Positions 1 to 8,905 of a DNA stretch of 64,000 nt are shown here, one piece after another. The stretch is from Candidatus Poribacteria bacterium (lineage in GTDB: Bacteria; Poribacteria; WGA-4E; WGA-3G). The stretch lies in contig JAJDWI010000080.1 of assembly GCA_022825665.1 (NCBI GenBank), positions 16,242 to 80,241 of the forward strand, given 5' to 3'. A model generated the notes under the pieces. That model saw only the letters and a list, made by a program, of their open reading frames with translations, did no database searches and was not told where the DNA came from. How positions within the stretch are numbered: the stretch's first letter is position 1; each line of letters opens with the position of its first letter. A program made the translations under genes and the position numbers.

Positions 1-2
1 TT

Positions 3-3000
3 ACTACAGCAGATAATAAATACACTATTAGCAGACTAACTTGTGGTCTATTATTAACATTCTTAGTGTTAACTTGCTTTCTGTTTTTAAATCTGTCAAT
101 TGATGCCCAGGAACCACAGCAAAACGAACAAACCCAACCTTCTGATAATGCTGATGATACAAATCAGAATTCCGATTCTGCTAAAGAAGTCTTAAATCCT
201 GAGACAATGATACCTGATCCCGATACTGTCATCGGAGATGGAGATGAGGTGATCTTACAGGATAACTTCGTGCAGATTCACGGAAATGCCCTCATCAAAT
301 TTGAAGATGTGGTTTTACGAGCAGATCACGTGTGGGCGGACTTTAACGAAAATATAATGCGTGCTGCTGGGAACGTATATCTTAAAGTTGGCAGTGAAGA
401 AACCTATTCGGACGAACTTGTTTTTAACCTTGAAACCAAGAAAGGAATTGCAAGAAACGGCTATACTTTTAGCGATCCGTGGTACTTCGGTGGAAGTGAA
501 ATTTTCAAAATTGAGGACAATAGATCCTATATCCGTGGTGGTAGCCTTACGACTTGTTCGCTTAAGTATCCACACTACCATTTTAGTGTCTCCGAAGTCA
601 TTATTAAAATGAACCAAGAGATGATTGCTAAGAATATTGTCTTACGTATAGGTGGAATACCCCTTTTCTATTTTCCAGCAATTCGACGTGATCTACGCAA
701 AGGTAAAGTGGCAAAGATTATTGTAAGAGTTGGTACAGATAGTTATCAAGGACCAAACATCGGTATTATACTGCCAATAGCACGCAAGAGACGTTATGAT
801 GGGGCACTTTTATATGATAGGAGTGCCCGTAGAGGACAAGGATACGGTTTTGAAGGAAAATATAGATTCAATGATACACAATTCAAGGAAATATATATAC
901 CTATCCCGACTGATGCAACTCCAGCACAACGTACAAAATTGGAGGAAAAGGCAAAAGAATTACATGACCGTCTTGAAGGTGATTACGATAGGTATTGGCT
1001 AAAACAGATCTTTTTTGAATATTCCATTACTGAAGAAGATGCTGAGCGTGCAAAAGAAGAAGCGGAAAATATCCTTCAACGATTGAATGAAGAAAATGCG
1101 GACTTTACACAAATTGCTCAAGCTGAATCTGACCACTCGGATACTCGGTACGACGGGGGAGATATGGGATTCATCGTTCTTGGAGAGATAGATGAAGAAG
1201 GTAATCCATTACTTGATCCGATATTAGAAGAAGCAGCGTTTGCTCTCAAGGAAGGGGAGATTAGTTCAGTATTGAGAACTGAATCTACTTTCCATATTCT
1301 CAAAGTTGAACGGGCACTTGACATATACGGTGTTCAAGAGATAAAACTCCTACGAATAGATAAAGCTATAAGTGCAAGTGATGAAACTCAGCAATCCATA
1401 CGTGCAATTGCTGATACAGTTCATGAACGTGCACTTGCTGGAGAGACATTTGAGCAACTTGCAAGTGAATTCTCTGAAGCAAAAGTATCCGAAATAAATG
1501 ATGGTGATGGATTGCCGCTAAATGAGATGGATACAAGATGGCAATATTCTGTCAGACGTATGGAAGTACCGGGAGATATAACCCAACGAAGTCCTGTTTT
1601 CTCACCAGAAGGACTATATCTTTTCCAATTAATTAAAAAAGATGAAACACCTAAGTTTGAGGAAATCGCTGAACAGTTTGAAGCAGAATGGAAAACCATT
1701 GAGACAGAGATATACGCGCCTCCTAAGGAAGGAGAAAAAACAGGCACTAATGAGCTGTCTGAGGATACTACTGAAACAGACAGTACATCACCACCTGAAT
1801 CAACTGATAATGTTGAAGTCGATACATCTTCACAACCACCTATAACAGAAGAGACTGCTGATGAAACAGAAGAATCAGTTCCAGGAGAGACAGTTGTTGG
1901 AGAGGAGGATGTAGTTGAGGAAGAGGAGTTAAAAGTCTATCGTAAACACGGTTTTCGTGGACGATGGGAAGACCCAAGACAGGTTGCATCCGAAGCACAA
2001 AGTTTGTATGCTGGGGAATACAGTAGGGTTATAGATACGAAAAAATCGTACCGAATCGTAAAAGTTGATAAGAAACGGAGTTATTACGGGGATATATATC
2101 TTTACGGTGCAGATGAGTACTCCTTTAGTAGAGATGACGCATCCCGCATCGGTAGACGTTGGAATATGCGTTGGGGACATAGGCAATCTTTCTACACACC
2201 TTGGGATAGTCGGCAGGCTGGACGTCGACCTATAAGTTTCGTTGGACGGACTGCTTGGCGTGCTATCCACTATAAAAAAGACTTAAATCTTCCAAGTGAG
2301 TCTACTCTTAACTCTTTTGGTATATTGACTTACGGTTCAGCAGTCTCTGCGTCAAGTTTAGATGATGTTGATGATGACGGGAATCTGAGATATTCCAGAG
2401 AAACTATAGGTGACATCACCAGTAGACTTGAAGTTCGTCATATTCATGATTTTTCCGGTGAGGGTAACACTTCACTTCAAAAATTACCCCAATTTACATT
2501 AAACTTCTCACGCATGCGGTTTAGTAGACTTCCAGTATTTGAGTCTATTAACGATGGACTTGTCTCTGTCTCCGAAAAGCTCAAATCAGACAAACCTATT
2601 CTCTCACTCCTTGCTTTTCCCACGCTTGAAGACACGAGTTTTGATTTGGATATAGAATTTGGTAACTTTTATAGACAAACTTATCGTGGCAAGCACGGTG
2701 AAGAGACTAATGTATTTCTACAAACACTTGATTTAGGGTTTGACCTTCGTAAACAATCCAACCTATTTATTTCACCTTTACGCGAGATAAAATTTGGTGC
2801 GAATCTCAATACAAACGCAATTTGGCACGCAAAAGATCAGGACCAAAATAGAAACATAATACGCGGTGTTTATAGCATCCGAACACAAGCAACGAATACA
2901 TTATTCCGTATCTACAATACCAGATTTATACCGGGTGTGCGTAAATTACGACATGAATTGCAGAACTCTTTAAGCTTTGATTATCAACCACCCATTGATA

Positions 3001-3758
3001 AAGATAACAACTTATATCCTTTTGGACCAAGTACTTATTTCTATGAACGTAAAAGAGTGACTTATAATTTCAATACCAATATTGAGATTAAAACCAGACG
3101 GAGTCAATCTGCACACCGTATTTTTCATTTTGATACGCGCCTAACAGCTGATTTCACAGAATTTGAATCTCTATATAGACGGAAATATGAACCAATAGAA
3201 AGTGATTTTACGATAGTCCCTCTTCCCAGTCGTAATTTAAATATGACTGTTCGTGTGACTCATGACCCAAATCCGCATCCTGAAGATGGACAAAGATTTA
3301 AGATGGTGGGCATACGGACTAATGTTAGATATACCCGTAAGAGTTGGTTTGTAAGTGTTGGCAATTCATTCAGCAAGCGACATACATCTCTACGCGCTGC
3401 ACGATCAATGACCGCAAATGGACGTTACCGTCTCAGCAAAGATCTTGAATTGGATTTTAATCTGATTTACTATCCGATTGAAGGACAATTTTATTCACAG
3501 CGCGTCAGTATCAATCGCAACCTACATGATTGGAATTTGCGTATTTCTTGGAGTCGTGTGGGAATTAAACGTGATCCACCCTTTAATAATGTCCGACAAG
3601 ACTTTACATTTCAAGTTAACTTAATCGGTGAAACTGCAGTGTCTATGGGTGTTGGTTTTGATGCGACTACCGACACGTGGGGACTCCACACATTGCCAGC
3701 TGGAGTACCGTATAATGCGTTTGGAACGGGTAATTCGCTTGGTCGTTCCTTCTTCTAA
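3..3758 (+). CDS. lptD: LPS-assembly protein LptD (OstA/LptD) with inserted parvulin-type PPIase domains; 5' end lies outside the window
   Basis: OstA-like N-terminus (VILQDNFVQIHGNALIKFEDVVLRADHVWADF), GGIPLFYFPAIR, C-terminal beta-rich barrel. PpiC-like insert (NADFTQIAQAESDHSDTRYDGGDMGFIVLGE...AFALKEGEISSVLRTESTFHILKVE). Frame is open without a stop from base 3, encoding a hydrophobic signal-like segment; the GTG at 66 would cut into it. Confidence 0.85.
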   Translation, partial: TTADNKYTISRLTCGLLLTFLVLTCFLFLNLSIDAQEPQQNEQTQPSDNADDTNQNSDSAKEVLNPETMIPDPDTVIGDGDEVILQDNFVQIHGNALIKFEDVVLRADHVWADFNENIMRAAGNVYLKVGSEETYSDELVFNLETKKGIARNGYTFSDPWYFGGSEIFKIEDNRSYIRGGSLTTCSLKYPHYHFSVSEVIIKMNQEMIAKNIVLRIGGIPLFYFPAIRRDLRKGKVAKIIVRVGTDSYQGPNIGIILPIARKRRYDGALLYDRSARRGQGYGFEGKYRFNDTQFKEIYIPIPTDATPAQRTKLEEKAKELHDRLEGDYDRYWLKQIFFEYSITEEDAERAKEEAENILQRLNEENADFTQIAQAESDHSDTRYDGGDMGFIVLGEIDEEGNPLLDPILEEAAFALKEGEISSVLRTESTFHILKVERALDIYGVQEIKLLRIDKAISASDETQQSIRAIADTVHERALAGETFEQLASEFSEAKVSEINDGDGLPLNEMDTRWQYSVRRMEVPGDITQRSPVFSPEGLYLFQLIKKDETPKFEEIAEQFEAEWKTIETEIYAPPKEGEKTGTNELSEDTTETDSTSPPESTDNVEVDTSSQPPITEETADETEESVPGETVVGEEDVVEEEELKVYRKHGFRGRWEDPRQVASEAQSLYAGEYSRVIDTKKSYRIVKVDKKRSYYGDIYLYGADEYSFSRDDASRIGRRWNMRWGHRQSFYTPWDSRQAGRRPISFVGRTAWRAIHYKKDLNLPSESTLNSFGILTYGSAVSASSLDDVDDDGNLRYSRETIGDITSRLEVRHIHDFSGEGNTSLQKLPQFTLNFSRMRFSRLPVFESINDGLVSVSEKLKSDKPILSLLAFPTLEDTSFDLDIEFGNFYRQTYRGKHGEETNVFLQTLDLGFDLRKQSNLFISPLREIKFGANLNTNAIWHAKDQDQNRNIIRGVYSIRTQATNTLFRIYNTRFIPGVRKLRHELQNSLSFDYQPPIDKDNNLYPFGPSTYFYERKRVTYNFNTNIEIKTRRSQSAHRIFHFDTRLTADFTEFESLYRRKYEPIESDFTIVPLPSRNLNMTVRVTHDPNPHPEDGQRFKMVGIRTNVRYTRKSWFVSVGNSFSKRHTSLRAARSMTANGRYRLSKDLELDFNLIYYPIEGQFYSQRVSINRNLHDWNLRISWSRVGIKRDPPFNNVRQDFTFQVNLIGETAVSMGVGFDATTDTWGLHTLPAGVPYNAFGTGNSLGRSFF

Positions 3759-3781
3759 TGGATGAATTAAGGAAAGCTAAT

Positions 3782-4555
3782 ATGCTTCTCAAAAACCGTG
3801 TCTGCATCGTCACTGGAGCAAGTTCAGGAATTGGACGCGGAATTGCTCTTGAATTCGCTCGCGAAGGTGCACATATTGCTATAGCAGATATACAGGAAAC
3901 TCCTCTGCAAGGTAAATTTCATGAACAGGATGTTACAACCACAACGGTTCATGAAATTGAGAATTTAGGGGCAGATGGAATTTTCATCAAAACTGATGTG
4001 TCAGACGAAAATCAGATTGATGAGATGATTCATCAGGTAATTACTCACTTTGGTGGATTGGATATCCTTGTTAATAATGCTGGTATCCATATTCCTGGCA
4101 ATTCACAAGATATTTCTATAGCTGAATGGGATAAGGTATTAAGTGTCAACCTGCGTGGTGTTTTCATTTCGACTAAACTTGCTATTCCACACATAAGAAA
4201 GTCAAAATATGGTCGGATAATCCAAATTGCATCTGTCCATGCTTTTGGTGGTGGTGCTGGACCTGCTTATGCATCTGCAAAAGCAGCAATTGTTAACATG
4301 GTCAAAGATACCGCTTTAGAGGTTGGTAATGATAGAATAACTGTAAACGCAATCTGTCCGGGATATATTGAAACGGCAATTCAGGATTATCTAACACCAG
4401 AACAGATTGAATCCTCATTGGAAAAAACCCCGTTGCAACGATTAGGGTTACCTAAAGACATCGGACGTGCAGCAGTTTTCTTCGCATCAGATGATGCGGA
4501 ATGGATTACAGGCACTTCCTTACTCGTTGATGGTGGTGCAAGTGTCAAAGCATAA
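3782..4555 (+). CDS. SDR family NAD(P)-dependent oxidoreductase
   Basis: VCIVTGASSGIGRGIA Rossmann motif, NNAG, YASAK catalytic motif, C-terminal LLVDGGASVKA. ATG at 3782 has an AAGGAA RBS; the ORF track starts at 3758. Confidence 0.93.
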   Translation: MLLKNRVCIVTGASSGIGRGIALEFAREGAHIAIADIQETPLQGKFHEQDVTTTTVHEIENLGADGIFIKTDVSDENQIDEMIHQVITHFGGLDILVNNAGIHIPGNSQDISIAEWDKVLSVNLRGVFISTKLAIPHIRKSKYGRIIQIASVHAFGGGAGPAYASAKAAIVNMVKDTALEVGNDRITVNAICPGYIETAIQDYLTPEQIESSLEKTPLQRLGLPKDIGRAAVFFASDDAEWITGTSLLVDGGASVKA

Positions 4556-4584
4556 TATAGTTGTAACCGTTTTATAAGTAGACA

Positions 4585-5136
4585 ATGCCAGAGAAGACTC
4601 ACACTACAGCAGTAGTTCTCATCCCTCCAGAATCCATTCAACCGCAAATACAATCCATACGGATGAAACATGATCGTAATTATGTGCGTTGGATGCCGCA
4701 CATAACGCTCCTCTACCCGTTCACACCACAAGATATATTTCAAGAGATAATTCCATCATTGGCAAAAGTCGCTCAACAGATAAAGCCATTTTCAGTTACA
4801 TTTACATCCTTCAATGCTTTCAAACACCGTAAATCTTGCACTCTTTTCCTTGTTCCAGAACCCAAAAACAGCATCATTGATTTACATAGCAAACTCATCA
4901 AGCAGCTTCCTGACTATGATGACACAGCAAGATTTTCAGGAGGATTTAATCCTCATCTGTCAGTAGGACAATTCATACACCGAGAAATATATGAAGCACA
5001 ACAAAGACTACAAGCCGAATGGAAACCGATCCAGTACGAAGTGGAATCTATGTCACTTATATATAGGTCGTCAGAGACGAATGACAGGTTTGTCGTAGCA
5101 GAGAATTTTTACTTCATAAAAGGAGTCAAACGTTGA
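4585..5136 (+). CDS. 2'-5' RNA ligase / 2H phosphoesterase family protein
   Basis: Two H-x-T/S-type motifs: PHITLLYPF and PHLSVGQF; size about 180 aa. Confidence 0.8.
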   Translation: MPEKTHTTAVVLIPPESIQPQIQSIRMKHDRNYVRWMPHITLLYPFTPQDIFQEIIPSLAKVAQQIKPFSVTFTSFNAFKHRKSCTLFLVPEPKNSIIDLHSKLIKQLPDYDDTARFSGGFNPHLSVGQFIHREIYEAQQRLQAEWKPIQYEVESMSLIYRSSETNDRFVVAENFYFIKGVKR

Positions 5137-6302
5137 AAACAAATACTATAACAGTGTTTTTCTTGTCCATATTTATTGTATTGACAATATCATTTGCAGG
5201 TTGCGAGAAAATAAGCCAAATGATTCCATCTGATACCATCTCAACTGTAAAGGTTGGTGTAATTCAACCCTCTGGACTTGCTCCAAGTTTTACAAAAGGT
5301 GCGGAACTTGCTAAGACTCAGATCAATGATAGTGGGGGTTTGCTCGGATTGCAGGTTGAATTTATTGTGATGGATAATCAGGAGATGCGTGATTTCCCTG
5401 ACCCGGATGAAAGTGTCAAAATTGCAAAAACACTCATTGAACAAGAGGGCGTAATTGCAATTTTAGGTCCTCTACTCTCAACAAATTCCACACAGGTTGG
5501 ACCTGTTGTCACCGAGTTAAAAACACCAATTATTACCGGTTCATCAGGTCATCTGGTAACTGCAACAGGTGATTATGTCTTCATTGCCGTTGCTCCATCC
5601 TCAATACAAGGTGCGACGACTGCACAATTTGCGATAGATTCTAACGATCTAAATGCCAAAATCGCTGCAACGATACGACAGGAAGGGGACGTGTATTCTA
5701 ACGCTGTTGCAGATGCTTTTGAAACCAGTTTTCGAAACCTCGGAGGAGAAGTTGTTGCTACAGAATATTATCAGCATAGGATTAGGGATTTTGACACACA
5801 ACTTACAAAGATTAACAATGTTATTCCGGATGTGCTGCTTATTGCTGGTTTTATACCTGAAGTACCATTAATTGCAGCACGCGCAAGGGAAATGGGTATT
5901 AAAGCAACATTTATCGGGACTAATGCATGGGATGTTCCTAATGAACTTTTCAATGTATTAGATGACAACACCCCTTTAGAAGGTGCTTTTTTTACAAGAG
6001 ACTTTAGCGTTGAATCACCCGATGCAGTTCCTTTTGTTGAAGCATATTCAGAAATGTATATGGAACAACCAGATGGTCCTGCATCTTGGGGTTACGATGC
6101 GATGTCTCTATTGGGAATTGCAATCACAAAGTCTGGGATACTTGATCCTTCTATAATAAGAGATAAATTAACGAAAATCACTGACTACCAAGGCGCATCT
6201 ATTATTTCACATTTTGATGAGAATCGTCACCCTGTGAAAAGTCTATTGCTGCATACTATTCGCGACGGGGAAATTGTATTATATAAGAAGGTTGATCCAT
6301 AG
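5133..6302 (+). CDS. ABC transporter substrate-binding lipoprotein (branched-chain amino acid-type, Peripla_BP_6-like)
   Basis: Lipobox-like FAGC; VKVGVIQPSGLAPSFTKGAELAKTQINDSGGLLG; IAILGPLLSTNSTQVGPV. Confidence 0.85.
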   Translation: MKTNTITVFFLSIFIVLTISFAGCEKISQMIPSDTISTVKVGVIQPSGLAPSFTKGAELAKTQINDSGGLLGLQVEFIVMDNQEMRDFPDPDESVKIAKTLIEQEGVIAILGPLLSTNSTQVGPVVTELKTPIITGSSGHLVTATGDYVFIAVAPSSIQGATTAQFAIDSNDLNAKIAATIRQEGDVYSNAVADAFETSFRNLGGEVVATEYYQHRIRDFDTQLTKINNVIPDVLLIAGFIPEVPLIAARAREMGIKATFIGTNAWDVPNELFNVLDDNTPLEGAFFTRDFSVESPDAVPFVEAYSEMYMEQPDGPASWGYDAMSLLGIAITKSGILDPSIIRDKLTKITDYQGASIISHFDENRHPVKSLLLHTIRDGEIVLYKKVDP

Positions 6303-6505
6303 AAATTAATTTCTGCTTTTCATCAGATAGGATGTGTGAGTATTGCAAAACTCTGTGCTCCTTTTATTATAAAGAGAAATTCAGCACACTACCTATGTTC
6401 TTGATTTACCTTATTGTAGGATGGAATTTTCCAAACTGAATACGATTGACAAATACAACATGTCCAATATATAATTACAACAAGGCAAGTGGGAGGTGAG
6501 CGTTC

Positions 6506-7699
6506 ATGTCGGAACAGAAGGTGTACTTAGAGAAAATTCACATCAAAAACTACCTAAGTTTACGGAATGTTGAACTTCCATTTAAACCACTGACAGTTCT
6601 TGTCGGTCCCAATGCAAGTGGTAAGACAAATGTATTGAATGCAATGAGGCTTTTCAACAGGATGATATTAGCTGAAACACCTCCTACTGTCAAAGTAATA
6701 GAAAATCGTCTGTGGGCAGGTAAAACAGACAATATTACTTTCTTGTTACACGCAAATATAAAAAAACAGCAAGTTCTATATGAGTTGAAAATCGAAGCTG
6801 CAGCTGAGAACAGTTTTTCCTACGAAAAATTAATGGTTAACGATATACAAATTATCTCAGTTCAAAATGGACTTGGAAGTATTTGTGATGAAAATGGCGA
6901 AAATGAGACAATATACAAATCGCATAAACTTGCTTTAAGTTCTATATGTAATGATGGAAACAAGACAATTACTAATACACTAATAGACTTTTTGAAAGGA
7001 TGGTATTTCTATGACTTTCAACCAGATGTCATTAGAGGATCTTTCCTTTCCTTACCTTTTGGCATGGACCCGGTAATGCCGGTTCAACCACAATGGTTTC
7101 GTATTCCTCCAAAACTCAATGAAGAAGGTTTGACACTATCAAATTTACTTATTTCTTTGCACGAAAAAGAAAAAGAACTATTTACCAACGTTAATGAATC
7201 ACTTATTGCTTCTACGGATTTCCACATAGTCTGTAATATTAATGATGAGAAAAGCAACATTTATCTCGTAGATGGGAATGAGAATCGAATTCCTTTAGAA
7301 AGAGCATCTGATGGAACATTAAGACTTCTGGCATATTATATTTTGTTAAACCAACCCGAATTACCATCGCTAATAGGTATTGAGGAACCTGAACAGAGTC
7401 TACACCCTGGTGCGTTGAAAGACATTGCTAATGTCCTTGAACAACTTGCGGAACGAACTCAGGTGATTATCACAACTCACAGTTCTCAACTCCTTGATAA
7501 TTTTGATTCTGATAGATTATCTGATTCTCTCGGTGTATTACTGTTACGCAACCGTTCTGGACTTGGTACAGAAGTACTCAATCTTGAGGAAATCAAAGAC
7601 AAACGAGAAGCACTTGACGGTTGGATTGCTGATTTCGGCATCGGTAGTGCCATTTTCGACAGTGAACTGCTACAAGACCTAATGGAGGAACCGATATGA
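6506..7699 (+). CDS. AAA family ATPase (RecF/SMC/OLD-like)
   Basis: Walker A VGPNASGKTNVL, Walker B LIGIEEPEQSLHP, TTHSSQLLD switch motif. Confidence 0.88.
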   Translation: MSEQKVYLEKIHIKNYLSLRNVELPFKPLTVLVGPNASGKTNVLNAMRLFNRMILAETPPTVKVIENRLWAGKTDNITFLLHANIKKQQVLYELKIEAAAENSFSYEKLMVNDIQIISVQNGLGSICDENGENETIYKSHKLALSSICNDGNKTITNTLIDFLKGWYFYDFQPDVIRGSFLSLPFGMDPVMPVQPQWFRIPPKLNEEGLTLSNLLISLHEKEKELFTNVNESLIASTDFHIVCNINDEKSNIYLVDGNENRIPLERASDGTLRLLAYYILLNQPELPSLIGIEEPEQSLHPGALKDIANVLEQLAERTQVIITTHSSQLLDNFDSDRLSDSLGVLLLRNRSGLGTEVLNLEEIKDKREALDGWIADFGIGSAIFDSELLQDLMEEPI

Positions 7700-8238
7700 T
7701 AAGTATTAGGGTTTGGAATGTGGAGTCTGACCATAACACAGAAGCAGTCAAGTTTTTGGAAGATGAGTTTTTGAGATCACGGCAGCTTAGACATTTGGCA
7801 ATCCGATCAGCGGGAAGGAGTGCACTTCGTAAGTGCCATAAAAAAGGCGCGCCTTTGGATGATAGTCTGAAAAAGGCAATCCAACACTACCTTAACCAAG
7901 ACGACTATATAGTTTTCATTACTGACTCTACTGATCCGAAGGTAGAAAATCAAAAACTGGTTAATCAAATAAAAAATGTTGTCAAAGATAAGGATTTCAC
8001 TGACAAAATTTATTTTGCGTCAGACATTCAAGATAGTGAATCATCAGTAAGTATAGAAGAATGGCAAAGCCTTACTTCAGAAATTCATGCTAAGGTTGAA
8101 AGTGCTCAGAATCAGTTTCAGAAAGAATGGGATAAAGTCACGACTCGTTTCCACGATGCCTTTGCTGACACACCAGAAGAAGAAGTGATACGCGATTTTG
8201 AGGAAGCACTTGCAGAGGTAAGGCGTGAACGAACATGA
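7696..8238 (+). CDS. Hypothetical protein, possibly TOPRIM/DUF4276-like, translationally coupled to the ATPase
   Basis: Overlaps ATPase stop by 4 bp and next gene start by about 14 bp; VWNVESDHNTEAVKFL and DYIVFITDSTDPK are weakly reminiscent of a TOPRIM-like fold. Confidence 0.6.
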   Translation: MISIRVWNVESDHNTEAVKFLEDEFLRSRQLRHLAIRSAGRSALRKCHKKGAPLDDSLKKAIQHYLNQDDYIVFITDSTDPKVENQKLVNQIKNVVKDKDFTDKIYFASDIQDSESSVSIEEWQSLTSEIHAKVESAQNQFQKEWDKVTTRFHDAFADTPEEEVIRDFEEALAEVRRERT

Positions 8239-8689
8239 GAACCGATGGCGTGTCTATCGGGCGACATTTGACACTCACCTTTTCGTCCGTTCACTCATTC
8301 GGAAAGACAATCTTGCTAATCGTTTGCTATCGTTATGGCAAGCTGGGAGATTCGTTCTTGTCTTATCACAGGCAATTATTGATGAAGTTCAGGAGGTTTT
8401 GTCACGTCGCAAAATGCTTCAACAATATCGTTATACATTGGACGAGGTCGCTGACCTGATAGATCTTTTGTACCAAGCAAGCATTGTTGAGATTACCTCT
8501 TCATTTGAATTATGTCGGGATGCCACCGATAACATGTTCCTTGATTGCGCTGTCTCAGGACGAGTCCAATTCTTGGTATCAACTGACAAAGATCTTATAG
8601 ATGATACCGAACTCAAGCAGGAATTATTTGAATTCGGAGTTGAGATAGTTGAACCTCCAATTTTCTTAGAAAAAATTCATGAAGGGTAA
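8225..8689 (+). CDS. PIN domain protein, putative toxin-antitoxin toxin component
   Basis: FDTHLFVRSLI ... LSQAIIDEVQEVL ... CRDATDNMFLDCAVSGRVQFLVSTDKDLI: typical PIN acidic-residue layout. Confidence 0.85.
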   Translation: MNEHENRWRVYRATFDTHLFVRSLIRKDNLANRLLSLWQAGRFVLVLSQAIIDEVQEVLSRRKMLQQYRYTLDEVADLIDLLYQASIVEITSSFELCRDATDNMFLDCAVSGRVQFLVSTDKDLIDDTELKQELFEFGVEIVEPPIFLEKIHEG

Positions 8690-8747
8690 ACTATAAACTA
8701 ATCCATTAGAAGATTCTAAGTTCTTAAGAAGATCCAATTGCATTGAA

Positions 8748-8905
8748 GTAATACCATTTCTAATTGATAAATTGCCTTATATACTGTATGTGAGAATGCG
8801 GGCGAGGAGACCTCGCCCCTACGGAATGTGAGTAGCGCAATGAATTGCGCTACTATGAACCGAATATTTCTAAATTGGTATGTTATATTTTAGAAATGGT
8901 ATTAC
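8748..8905. mobile_element. 158-bp MITE-like element with perfect 16-bp terminal inverted repeats
   Basis: Left TIR gtaataccatttctaa (8748-8763), right TIR ttagaaatggtattac (8890-8905); direct repeat attgaa at 8742-8747 and 8906-8911; internal palindromes at 8800-8818 and 8832-8853. Confidence 0.9.

Noticed and set aside
315-617. Numerous antisense and overlapping ORFs in the ORF track (e.g. 315-617 -, 1118-1324 -, 32347-32808 -, 17352-17725 +)
   Set aside because: They lie opposite or out of frame with well-supported conserved CDS, with low-complexity or non-protein-like composition; treated as shadow ORFs.
7486-7734. Antisense ORF across the ATPase/second-gene junction as an antitoxin
   Set aside because: Ser-rich shadow ORF opposite conserved ATPase sequence; no independent evidence.
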